Positions 1 to 6,972 of a stretch of DNA of 64,000 bases are shown piece after piece. Under the pieces are notes generated by a model. That model was given only the letters and a program-made list of their open reading frames with translations, had not been told where the DNA came from and did not search any database. Source of the stretch: Miltoncostaea sp963823515 (lineage in GTDB: Bacteria > Actinomycetota > Thermoleophilia > Miltoncostaeales > Miltoncostaeaceae); the NCBI GenBank assembly GCA_963823515.1, contig CAWGMB010000019.1:248001-312000 (forward strand), written 5' to 3'. Both the position numbers and the translations under genes were made by a program. How positions within the stretch are numbered: position 1 is the stretch's first letter; every line of letters starts with the position of its first letter.

Positions 1-1
1 T

Positions 2-1120
2 CGCCTGCGCACCTGGCAGGCGGGCTCGGTGGCGCTGGCCGCGGCCGAGGGCGTGGCCGGGATCTGGGCGTCCGTGGAGACCAACACGACCCCCGGCGCG
101 ACGATCGCCGTGATCTCCGGGGGCGTCTTCGCCGTCGCGCTGATCGTCCGGCGCCTGCCCCTGCTCCGCGGGCGGCGGGCGGCGGGCGTGGCGGCGGCGG
201 CGCTCGTCGTGCTCGTCGCCTCCGGGTGCGCGAGCGGCGGTTCGGACGGCGGCGGCTCCGTGGCCGCGGTCGCCACGACGACCCAGCTGGGCGACCTGGT
301 GCGCAACGTCGGCGGCGACCGCGTCGACCTCCATCAGATCCTGCAGCCGAACACCGACCCCCACGACTACGAGCCCCGGCCCGACGACGTCGTCGCGACG
401 GGCGAGGCGTCGGTCGTCTTCACCAGCGGCGACGACCTCGACGCCTGGATGGGCGAGGTCGTCTCGGACGCGGGCGGCGACCCGGCCGTCGTGGACGTCG
501 GCGCGCGCCTGCCGGTCATGCTGCCCGGGGAGGACCAGAGCGCGCAGGCCTCGCGCGTCGATCCCCACTGGTGGCACGATCCGCGCAACGCCGAGGCCGC
601 GGTCGCCACCATCCGCGACGCGCTCACCCGGGCCGACCCCGGGGGCGCCGCCGTCTACGCCGCCAACGCGACGGCCTACCTGTCCAGGCTGCGGGCCCTG
701 GATCGCGGCATCGCCGCGTGCATGGCGGGCGTCCCGGCGTCGAAGCGCAAGCTCGTCACCGACCACGACGCGTTCGGCTACTTCACCCGTCGTTACGGAA
801 TCACGGTCGTCGGCGCCGTCATCCCCTCCCAGACCACCCAGGCGCAGCCCTCGGCGGGCGACGTGGCGCGGCTGACCGACCTGATCCGGGCCGAGGGCGT
901 GACCGCGGTCTTCCCGGAGAGCTCGCTCAGCCCGAAGCTCGCCGAGGCGATCGCCGCCGAGACCGGAGTGCGCGTCGGAAACGAGCTCTACGGCGACACG
1001 CTGGGCCCCGCCGGCTCGGCCGGCGCCACCTACCTCGGCATGGAGCGCGCGAACGCGGACGCGATGGTGCGCGGCTTCACCGATGGAGCGCGCGGCTGCG
1101 AGATCGCGGGGATCGGGTGA
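2..1120 (+). CDS. Metal ABC transporter: permease C-terminus fused in frame to Zn/Mn-binding lipoprotein (5' end outside window)
   Basis: The reading frame is open to the left edge. The first ~43 residues after the GTG at 29 look like the end of an ABC-3 family permease (EGVAGIW...PGATIAV...RRLP) and align with the end of the permease at 1893-2759. The frame then continues without a stop into a TroA/ZnuA-like binding protein: Arg-rich n-region, hydrophobic stretch, lipobox ending in Cys 67 (counted from the GTG at 29). Four metal ligands can be placed: His112 (DPHDYEP), His183 (WWHDP), His246 (TDHDAF) and Glu297 (FPESS). The role is capture of periplasmic or extracytoplasmic Zn or Mn for the downstream ATPase and permease. 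A separate start for the binding protein (for example GTG at 110 or 188) is possible. GTGA overlap with the next gene indicates one operon. Confidence 0.8.
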   Translation, partial: RLRTWQAGSVALAAAEGVAGIWASVETNTTPGATIAVISGGVFAVALIVRRLPLLRGRRAAGVAAAALVVLVASGCASGGSDGGGSVAAVATTTQLGDLVRNVGGDRVDLHQILQPNTDPHDYEPRPDDVVATGEASVVFTSGDDLDAWMGEVVSDAGGDPAVVDVGARLPVMLPGEDQSAQASRVDPHWWHDPRNAEAAVATIRDALTRADPGGAAVYAANATAYLSRLRALDRGIAACMAGVPASKRKLVTDHDAFGYFTRRYGITVVGAVIPSQTTQAQPSAGDVARLTDLIRAEGVTAVFPESSLSPKLAEAIAAETGVRVGNELYGDTLGPAGSAGATYLGMERANADAMVRGFTDGARGCEIAGIG

Positions 1121-1893
1121 GCGCCCCGCAGGCCCTCCTGGAGTGCCGCGGGGTGGCGGCCGGCTACGGCGGGCCGCCGGCCATCGAGGGCATCGACTTC
1201 CGCGTGCTCGCGGGGCAGCGGGTCGGCGTGCTGGGGCCGAACGGCGGCGGCAAGTCGACCCTCTTTCGCGCGATCACGGGGGAGATCCGCCCGACGGAGG
1301 GCACCGTGGAGCTGAGCGGCCGGTGCGCCGTGCTCCCGCAGACCGAGCGCTCGCGCCTCGACTACCCGGTGAGCGCGCTCGACGTGGCGCTGATGGGGGC
1401 CATCGGCCGGCTGCCCTGGTGGCGCCGCCCGGGGCGCGCCGAGCGGCGGGAGGCGCACGAGGCCCTCGAGGTGGTGGGGCTCGGCGACCGTGCCGGGCAC
1501 ACCTTCGGCGAGCTCTCGGGCGGCCAGCGCCAGCGGGTGCTGATCGCCCGCGCGCTGGTGCAGGACGCGCGGCTGGTGCTCCTCGACGAGCCCTTCGCCG
1601 GCCTCGACGCGCCGAGCGCCGACCTCCTCATGCGGCTCCTCGACGAGCTCGCGCAGTCCGGGCACGCGATCCTGATCTCGACCCACGACGTCGAGCAGGT
1701 GGCGGCCTGGGACCTCGTGCTGTGCGTCAACCGGCGCCAGATCGCGTTCGGCCCCCCCGAGGGGACGCTGACGGTGCCCGTTCTCGAGACCACCTACGGC
1801 GAGGCCATCGTCACGCTCCCCGACGACGGCACCGGCGCCCACCGGGGCGTGCTCCCGGCCGTTCACCACCACGACCACGAGCACGAGCAGTGA
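1117..1893 (+). CDS. znuC: Zinc/manganese ABC transporter ATP-binding protein
   Basis: 258-residue ABC ATPase that powers metal uptake. Walker A GPNGGGKST lies at residues 40-48, the LSGGQ signature near 133, Walker B LVLLDEP near 155, and the switch histidine in STHD near 190. The C-terminus ends in a His/Asp/Glu-rich tail (HHHDHEHEQ), a likely metal-binding patch that is common in zinc transporter ATPases but not diagnostic. The GTG start overlaps the stop of the binding-protein gene (GTGA), and its own TGA overlaps the ATG of the permease, so the three genes are translationally coupled. Zn versus Mn cannot be settled from sequence; the nearby Zur-like gene favours zinc. Confidence 0.9.
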   Translation: MSAPQALLECRGVAAGYGGPPAIEGIDFRVLAGQRVGVLGPNGGGKSTLFRAITGEIRPTEGTVELSGRCAVLPQTERSRLDYPVSALDVALMGAIGRLPWWRRPGRAERREAHEALEVVGLGDRAGHTFGELSGGQRQRVLIARALVQDARLVLLDEPFAGLDAPSADLLMRLLDELAQSGHAILISTHDVEQVAAWDLVLCVNRRQIAFGPPEGTLTVPVLETTYGEAIVTLPDDGTGAHRGVLPAVHHHDHEHEQ

Positions 1894-2759
1894 TGGGCGG
1901 CCTCTGGGGGGCGCTCGCCGATCCGTGGGCGCAGACGATCTTCCAGCGGGCGGCCGCGGAGGTCGTGCTGCTCGGCGTCGCCGGGGGGCTGCTGGGCTGC
2001 TGGATCGTGTTCTACGAGCTCTCCTACGGGGCGGAGTCGTTGGCGCACGCCCTGTTCCCCGGCCTCGTCGTGGCCGCACTCGCCGGGCTGCCCCTGCTGC
2101 TCGGCGGCGCGATCGGCCTGGCCGTCGCAGGGCTGGGCGTGGCGGCCGTCGGGCGGTTCCCGGAGATCGGGCGCGACACGGCGGTCGCGATCGTGGTCAC
2201 CACCCTCTTCGGGCTGGGGGCGCTGCTGGCCCTGTCGCCCGACTCGCCGCCGGGCATCCAGTCGCTGCTGTTCGGCGACATCCTCGGGGTGACCGACACC
2301 GACCTGGCGCTCGCCGCGGGGCTGGCCCTGGTGATGGTGCTCGCGCTCGTTCCGCTGCACTCACGGCTGCTGGCGGTGGGCTTCGACCGCTCGAGCGCCC
2401 GCTCGGTGGGGGCCTCGGCCGCCGTGGTGGACGCCGCCCTGCTCGTGCTGCTGGGCGCCGCGATCCTGGTGGCCGTGCAGGGGCTCGGCAACCTGCTGGT
2501 GGTGGCGCTGCTGATCGGTCCCGCGGCCACGGCGCGCCTGGTCTGCCGCCGGATGGCGCCGATGATGGTCTGCGCCGCCGCGATCGCCGTCGCCGGGGGC
2601 CTGGGGGGCCTCTACCTCTCGTACCACGCAGGGCTGGCTGCCGGTGCATCCGTCGCCTCCGTCATGGTCGCCGCCTACCTCGTGGCCTCCGCGCTCTCGG
2701 TGGTCCGCCGCCCGGGCGGCGTACGCCGCCCGGCGTGGGGTCCGAGGCCCGCGTCATGA
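1893..2759 (+). CDS. znuB: Metal ABC transporter permease (ABC-3 family)
   Basis: 288-residue membrane protein with about eight hydrophobic segments, typical of the ABC-3 (ZnuB/TroC) family. The early YGAESLAHALFPG stretch matches the family's conserved S-x-x-H region, and GNLLVVALLIGPAATA is the conserved coupling-helix region. The ATG overlaps the stop of the ATPase gene (TGATG). It is the second permease-type sequence here, because the gene at the left edge also ends in a permease-like tail, so the transporter may use two different permease subunits. The last ~15 residues are Arg/Pro-rich and cytoplasmic. Confidence 0.9.
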   Translation: MGGLWGALADPWAQTIFQRAAAEVVLLGVAGGLLGCWIVFYELSYGAESLAHALFPGLVVAALAGLPLLLGGAIGLAVAGLGVAAVGRFPEIGRDTAVAIVVTTLFGLGALLALSPDSPPGIQSLLFGDILGVTDTDLALAAGLALVMVLALVPLHSRLLAVGFDRSSARSVGASAAVVDAALLVLLGAAILVAVQGLGNLLVVALLIGPAATARLVCRRMAPMMVCAAAIAVAGGLGGLYLSYHAGLAAGASVASVMVAAYLVASALSVVRRPGGVRRPAWGPRPAS

Positions 2760-2766
2760 TGGGGGG

Positions 2767-2943
2767 GTGCTGAGATCCCCGATCCTCGTAGCGCTCGTGC
2801 GGCGCGCCGCCCACCGGCGCCTGCGCCGCATGGGCGGCACCGAGACGCTGGCCTGGGCGGTGCGCATCCCGCTGGTGACGCTCGTCGTGATGGCCGCGCT
2901 GGTGCTGGTGCTCCCCCGTGGCGGGGGACGAACGGCCCGCTGA
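2767..2943 (+). CDS. Small single-span membrane protein, unknown
   Basis: 58-residue protein from a GTG start: a basic N-terminal half rich in Arg and His (VRRAAHRRLRRMGG) followed by one hydrophobic segment (AVRIPLVTLVVMAALVLVLP) and a basic tail. It begins 7 nt after the permease stop. A CATGAT hexamer sits 6 nt before the GTG, so it may also have its own leaderless promoter. No family is recognised. Its position suggests a link with the metal transporter operon, but this is inference. Confidence 0.45.
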   Translation: MLRSPILVALVRRAAHRRLRRMGGTETLAWAVRIPLVTLVVMAALVLVLPRGGGRTAR

Positions 2944-3038
2944 CCACGGGGGCTCCCCGAGCCCGCCACGCCGCGACGGCGTACAGTGACGAGGGTGCTT
3001 CTCACCGACAGACGGGCGTCTCGGGGCGTCCCGCCGGC

Positions 3039-3464
3039 CTATCTGCAGGCGGCGCAGATGCCGTGCACGGTGACGTCGTGCCCCAGCACCAGGAAGCCCT
3101 GGCGGGCCGCCTCGTCGGCCACCCAGCCGGCGACGTCGCAACGGGCGAGCTCGGCCACCGACCCGCACGAGGTGCAGACCAGGTGGTGGTGGTGTCCGTG
3201 ACCGCAGAGGCGGTAGACCACCTCGCCGCCCGGCCGCGCGATGGCATCGACCGCCCCGCTATCGACCAGCAACGCCACCGTGCGCTCGGCCGTGCGCTCG
3301 CCGAGCCCGGGCAGGCGGCGGCGGCCGCGCGCGAGCAGCACGGCGAGGGGCAGCCCGTCGCCGGCGTCGCCCAGCGCGTCGAGGATCGCCTCGCGCTGGG
3401 GCGTGCGTCGCAGGCCGTCGGCGCTCAGCCGACGCCAGACGGTCTCTGTGGCCGGCGCTTCCAT
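3039..3464 (-). CDS. zur: Fur-family metalloregulator, Zur-like
   Basis: 141-residue Fur-family repressor. The N-terminal winged helix includes the RRTPQREAILDAL motif; the middle has the His-rich GHGHHHHLVCTSCG segment with the first CxxC pair, and the end has CAAC, the second structural-zinc pair. Fur-family proteins sense Fe, Zn, Mn or peroxide; adjacency to a ZnuABC-type operon argues for zinc sensing. It is divergent from a second fur gene with only 8 bp between start codons. A TATCAT hexamer on this strand (3478-3473) lies 8 nt before the ATG, so the transcript is probably leaderless. Paralogy with the neighbour makes assignment of which is Zur uncertain. Confidence 0.85.
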   Translation of the reverse strand: MEAPATETVWRRLSADGLRRTPQREAILDALGDAGDGLPLAVLLARGRRRLPGLGERTAERTVALLVDSGAVDAIARPGGEVVYRLCGHGHHHHLVCTSCGSVAELARCDVAGWVADEAARQGFLVLGHDVTVHGICAACR

Positions 3465-3478
3465 GGGAACCGATGATA
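3459..3478. promoter_or_regulatory. Back-to-back overlapping leaderless promoters of two fur genes
   Basis: Plus strand: TTCCAT (3459-3464) then 8 nt then the ATG at 3473. Minus strand: TATCAT (3478-3473) then 8 nt then the ATG at 3464. Each -10-like hexamer therefore overlaps the start codon of the opposite gene, in an almost symmetric arrangement. Only the hexamers and spacing are seen; promoter function is inferred. Confidence 0.45.
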
Positions 3479-3955
3479 CGCCGGGCTCACGATCACGCCC
3501 CCGAGGGGCACGACCATGACACCGCCGCGTGGGCGGCCCACGCGGCGGCGCAGGTGGCCGAGGCCGGCCACCGCTCCGGCGGGGCGCGTACCGCGGTGAT
3601 CGACTCGCTGGCCGGCCAGACCTGCTGCCGCTCGGCCCAGGAGATCTTCGACCAGCTCCGCGGCGACGGGCGGCGCGTCGGCATCGCCAGCGTCTACCGG
3701 GTACTCGACCTGCTGGTCAGCCTCGGGCTGGTGCAGCGCCTCGACCTGGGCGGCGGCATCTCGCGCTACGAGCCGGCCCTGCCGGGGGGCGAGCACCACC
3801 ACCACCTGGTGTGCGTGGACTGCGGAGAGGTGCGCCCCTTCGAGGATCCCCGGCTGGAGCAGGCCCTGGAGGCCACCGCGACCGCGTCGGACTTCACCGT
3901 GGACGGCCACGACGTCGTGCTGCGCGGGCGCTGCCCGGACTGCCGGGCCGCATGA
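3473..3955 (+). CDS. Fur-family transcriptional regulator
   Basis: 160-residue second Fur-family protein. It has the helix-turn-helix region (AQEIFDQLRGDGRRVGIASVYRVLDLL), the GEHHHHLVCVDCGEV metal/CxxC segment and a terminal CPDC pair. The N-terminus has an extra His/Asp-rich stretch (HDHAPEGHDHD) before the DNA-binding domain, which might bind metal; a GTG about 33 codons in would remove it. Divergent from the zur-like gene with an 8-bp gap. Its stop overlaps an ATG (3952) in frame with the CtaG-like gene. Confidence 0.85.
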   Translation: MIRRAHDHAPEGHDHDTAAWAAHAAAQVAEAGHRSGGARTAVIDSLAGQTCCRSAQEIFDQLRGDGRRVGIASVYRVLDLLVSLGLVQRLDLGGGISRYEPALPGGEHHHHLVCVDCGEVRPFEDPRLEQALEATATASDFTVDGHDVVLRGRCPDCRAA

Positions 3956-3999
3956 CGAACGACCTTCCCGGCGGGCGGGAACCTGGCAGCATCGGATCC

Positions 4000-4998
4000 G
4001 TGGGACGCCCGCTCAAGCTGCTCAGTGTCGCCGGCTTCATCGCGCTCGCGCTCGCGCTCACGGCGCTCGGCAGCGGCGGCGCGTACCGGACGGGCCACCA
4101 CGGTCCCTCCGCGGGCGCGACCACCGATCTCGGCGCCCTCTGGGCGATCCCGCCGGTCGAGGTCTCGGCGCTCCTCGTGCTCGCCGCCCTCTACGCCCTG
4201 CAGGTCCACCGGGTCGGGGGCGTCTCGGGGTTGCGGCAGTTCAGCTTCCACAGCGGCGTGGCGGTGATCCTGATCGCGGTCTGCTCGCCGCTGGGCGGCG
4301 CCGCCCAGCAGGGGCTGCTCACGGCCCACATGCTCCAGCACACCATGATCGGGGCGATCGCTCCGCTCCTGATGCTGCTCGGCACGCCGCGTTCCTTCCT
4401 CACCGCCGTGCTGCGGCCCGGCACGCGCGCCGTGCTGCAGCGCCTGCAGCACCCGCTGGTCGCCTTCCCCGTGTGGACGCTCAGCACCGTGGTCTGGCTG
4501 CTGCCCGACCTCCACCACGCCGTGCTCGAGAGCCCGCCGCTGTGGATCCTCCAGCAGACCTCGTTCCTGCTGATCGGCCTGCTGCTATGGGGGCCGATCG
4601 TCGAAGCGCTGCCGGCGCCCGCGTGGTTCAACACCGGCCTCAAGAGCGTTTACATGGTGGGAGTGTGGTTCGTCGGGCTGTCGATCGCCAACGTCTACTG
4701 GTTCTCCGGCACCGCGTTCTACAGCTCGCACGCCCAGGCCGCGGCGGCCTGGGGGCTGGAGCCGCTGCAGGACCAGGCGAACGCCGGCACGGTGATGATG
4801 GTCCTGCATTGCCTGCTCGCCTTCGGGGCGATCACGATCCTCTTCTTCCGCCAGGCGCGGGAGGGCGAGTTGCGCCAGCGGATGCTCGAGGCGGGAATCG
4901 ATCCGACCCGCGTGGCGGAGGCCACCCGGGCGGGCACCGGCCGCGAGCTGGCCCGGGCCTACGGCGTGGCCGACCGCACCCGCGCGGGGATCGACTGA
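4000..4998 (+). CDS. ctaG: CtaG-type cytochrome c oxidase assembly membrane protein
   Basis: 332-residue polytopic membrane protein of the caa3-type CtaG family, thought to help copper insertion or assembly of cytochrome c oxidase. About seven hydrophobic segments are visible, with the conserved HMLQHTMIG histidines in an early helix and further His residues (PDLHHAVLE, VLHCLLAFG). The C-terminus is a charged cytoplasmic tail. The start is uncertain: GTG at 4000 has a CAGCAT hexamer 7 nt upstream (leaderless geometry), while ATG at 3952 overlaps the fur stop (ATGA) and would add 16 residues without obvious function. The fur link may reflect metal supply for oxidase assembly (inference). Confidence 0.8.
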   Translation: MGRPLKLLSVAGFIALALALTALGSGGAYRTGHHGPSAGATTDLGALWAIPPVEVSALLVLAALYALQVHRVGGVSGLRQFSFHSGVAVILIAVCSPLGGAAQQGLLTAHMLQHTMIGAIAPLLMLLGTPRSFLTAVLRPGTRAVLQRLQHPLVAFPVWTLSTVVWLLPDLHHAVLESPPLWILQQTSFLLIGLLLWGPIVEALPAPAWFNTGLKSVYMVGVWFVGLSIANVYWFSGTAFYSSHAQAAAAWGLEPLQDQANAGTVMMVLHCLLAFGAITILFFRQAREGELRQRMLEAGIDPTRVAEATRAGTGRELARAYGVADRTRAGID

Positions 4999-5150
4999 CC
5001 GCGGAGGCCGCCAGCGCGGCGATCCTGCCGGGCGGCGACCCGATCAGCATGATGCTCCCGCAGTTCGTGCTCTACGGCCTGGGCGTCGCGCTCTCGGCCA
5101 GGTTCGGCCAGGCGCCCCTGTGGCGGCGCGAGGAGCCCGAGGTCACCTGA
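4995..5150 (+). CDS. Possible small membrane protein coupled to ctaG
   Basis: 51 codons from a CTG that overlaps the ctaG stop (CTGA), or 33 from the ATG at 5049. It has one hydrophobic stretch (MMLPQFVLYGLGVALSA) followed by a charged tail (WRREEPEVT). No ATG/GTG/TTG start is available at the junction, so a CTG start is required for the longer form. No family recognised; a genuine small subunit is possible but unproven. Confidence 0.3.
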   Translation: MTAEAASAAILPGGDPISMMLPQFVLYGLGVALSARFGQAPLWRREEPEVT

Positions 5151-5206
5151 CGTTCGGTCCATCCCCGGGCGGCACATCGCGCGCCCCGGGATGGCAGACT
5201 GCGCGC

Positions 5207-6337
5207 ATGGCCGAAGTCGGACACGTCGCGCTCGGTGCGTGGAGCGGAGGGCGCTTCATGCACTTCGGCGAGGAGATCGACGAGGAGCGCTTCCTCGCCC
5301 TGATCCGTCCGGGCGACGACATCCACACGCTCATCACCGCCGACGTCTACGGCTCGGGCGAGTGCGACACGCTCGTCGGCCGGGCGCTGAGCGGCCTGGA
5401 GCGCGACTCGTACGCGCTCGCGGGGGCGGTCGGCCACGACTTCTACGACGGCGAGCGCCAGGGCTCCAAGGGCTTTCCGCGGTTCACGAACCCGGCACTG
5501 CGCGGCCCCGACGGCTACGCCGACTACCTGCGCCGCGCAACCGAGCGCAGCCTGGAGCGGTGCGGAACCGACCACTTCGACCTGCTGATGCTGCACAACC
5601 CGGACCGCGTCGGCTACTCGTCGGAGGTCGTCTGGAAGGCCATGGCCTCACTTCGCGAGGAGGGCCTCGCGCGGGCGATCGGCGTGGCGCCGGGCCCGGC
5701 GAACGGCTTCACCCTCGACCTGATCGGCTGCCTCGAGCGGTTCGGCGACGTGATCGACTGGGCCATGATCATCCTCAGCCCGTTCGAGCCCTGGCCGGCC
5801 CGGCTGGTGCTCCCCGCGCTCACGCGCAATCAGGTGCGCACCATCGCCCGGGTGGTCGACCACGGCGGCGTCTTCCACGGCGACGTGCCCGACGAGACCC
5901 GCCTCCCGGCCCGCGACCACCGCTCCTTCCGCCCCGACGGCTGGGTGCAGCACGGCCGCGACCGCCTGGAGAGGCTGCGCCCGATCGCCGAGGCCCACGG
6001 CCTCAGCTCGCTGCAGCTGGCCTGCCAGTGGACCCTCGCCCACCCCTCGGTGGAGTGCGTCGTGCCCACCCTGGTGCAGGAGCCGGGCCCGGAGGCACGC
6101 CCGGTCGAGGAAAAGCGGGCCGACCTCGCCGCGGTGCCGGCCGAGATCCTCCTGAGCGTGGACGAGATCGCGGCGATCGAGGAGGTCGGCGAGAACGCCG
6201 GCTGCATGCGGCTCAAGGGGGGCACGCCGGCCCACGAGGGCGACGAGCAGGCCGACTCCTGGCCCCTGACCGACGAGCTGCGCACGGTGGCCGAGCGCTG
6301 GAGCATCGTCCCCGAGAGGGACCTCGTACAGCTCTGA
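5207..6337 (+). CDS. Aldo/keto reductase-like protein, catalytic Lys not evident
   Basis: 376-residue protein with an aldo/keto-reductase-like barrel: ITADVYGSGECD supplies the usual Asp/Tyr region, DHFDLLMLHNPD the His strand, and SLQLACQWTLAHPSVECVVP the late conserved segment. At the strand where the catalytic Lys normally sits (TKVG-type), the sequence reads LAGAVGHDF, so the Lys appears to be missing. The middle (about 190-260) is unusual for the family. It may be a divergent reductase or a non-catalytic relative. ATG chosen because a CAGACT hexamer lies 6 nt upstream, giving a leaderless start; upstream in-frame sequence is low in family similarity. Confidence 0.7.
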   Translation: MAEVGHVALGAWSGGRFMHFGEEIDEERFLALIRPGDDIHTLITADVYGSGECDTLVGRALSGLERDSYALAGAVGHDFYDGERQGSKGFPRFTNPALRGPDGYADYLRRATERSLERCGTDHFDLLMLHNPDRVGYSSEVVWKAMASLREEGLARAIGVAPGPANGFTLDLIGCLERFGDVIDWAMIILSPFEPWPARLVLPALTRNQVRTIARVVDHGGVFHGDVPDETRLPARDHRSFRPDGWVQHGRDRLERLRPIAEAHGLSSLQLACQWTLAHPSVECVVPTLVQEPGPEARPVEEKRADLAAVPAEILLSVDEIAAIEEVGENAGCMRLKGGTPAHEGDEQADSWPLTDELRTVAERWSIVPERDLVQL

Positions 6338-6342
6338 CCCCG

Positions 6343-6348
6343 TACGGT
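6343..6348 (+). promoter_or_regulatory. -10 element TACGGT (FKBP gene)
   Basis: TACGGT lies 6 nt before the GTG at 6355 and 38 nt before the FKBP ATG. The spacing is that of a leaderless transcript starting on the GTG. Confidence 0.4.
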
Positions 6349-6354
6349 GACCGG

Positions 6355-6390
6355 GTGAGGGTTCCGACGACCGAGGGGAGCAGGGCATGA
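6355..6390 (+). CDS. Candidate leaderless micro-ORF (11 codons) coupled to FKBP gene
   Basis: GTG-initiated ORF of 11 codons (VRVPTTEGSRA). Its TGA overlaps the ATG of the FKBP gene (ATGA). A -10-like hexamer sits 6 nt before the GTG. It contains the AGCAGGG-type purine stretch that could act as the FKBP ribosome binding site. Could be chance; the same architecture is seen at two other genes in this window. Confidence 0.35.
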   Translation: MRVPTTEGSRA

Positions 6391-6785
6391 GCGACACCGC
6401 GAGGGTGACCGTGGAGGGCGCGCTGGGCGCCAAGCCGGAGGTGCTCCTGCCGGCGGGCGACGCGCCGGCCGAGCTGTTGATCCACGACCTGGTCGAGGGC
6501 GAGGGCCCCGCCGTCGAGCCCGGCGCATCGGTCAACACGCACTACGTCGGCATCGGCTGGGACACCAAGCGCCAGTTCGACTCCTCGTGGGACCGCGGCG
6601 AGCCGCTCCGGTTCCCGCTGAGCGGCGTGATCGCCGGCTGGCAGCAGGGGATCCCCGGCATGAAGGTCGGAGGACGGCGTCTGCTGGTGATCCCGGCCGA
6701 GCTCGCCTACGGGCATCGGCCCCCGCCGGGATCCGGCATCGGCGCCGGCGAGACACTCGTCTTCGTCATCGACCTCCTGGACTGA
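6387..6785 (+). CDS. FKBP-type peptidyl-prolyl cis-trans isomerase
   Basis: 132-residue cytoplasmic FKBP-type isomerase, which speeds cis/trans isomerisation at proline during folding. The FKBP core is complete: VNTHYVGIGWDTKRQFDSSWDRG, then FPLSGVIAGWQQGIPGMKVGGRR with the conserved V-I-x-G-W, then IPAELAYGH and the final LVFVIDLL strand. No signal peptide. It is preceded by an 11-codon micro-ORF whose stop overlaps this ATG. Confidence 0.93.
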   Translation: MSDTARVTVEGALGAKPEVLLPAGDAPAELLIHDLVEGEGPAVEPGASVNTHYVGIGWDTKRQFDSSWDRGEPLRFPLSGVIAGWQQGIPGMKVGGRRLLVIPAELAYGHRPPPGSGIGAGETLVFVIDLLD

Positions 6786-6933
6786 CGCCCGGCCCGGCGG
6801 GCGGTGGGCAACACCGCGTCCATGGCCGGCACCAGATCTGACTCAATCGTCACCTGTCAAGGCGCGACGCGTTGCCGCGCCCGCTTCCGCGCGCACGGAC
6901 TCGTGACTGCCGCCGCGCTGCTCGGCCGGGCAC

Positions 6934-6959
6934 GCCCGGCGACCTTCCGGCCGCCGGGC
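6934..6959 (-). terminator. GC-rich hairpin downstream of nrdJ
   Basis: Perfect 8-bp stem (GCCCGGCG / CGCCGGGC) with a 10-nt loop, 13 nt past the nrdJ stop. There is no T-tract, so a factor-assisted or GC-rich actinobacterial terminator is likely. The 187-bp gap 6786-6972 shows nothing else. Confidence 0.45.
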
Positions 6960-6972
6960 ACTCAGCGCAGGC

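Noticed and set aside
2995..3201. Leaderless-looking GTG ORF (TACAGT at 2982-2987) antisense to zur
   Set aside because: The product lacks any fold features and lies fully on the opposite strand of a conserved gene. The promoter-like hexamer may be real, but no coding claim is made.
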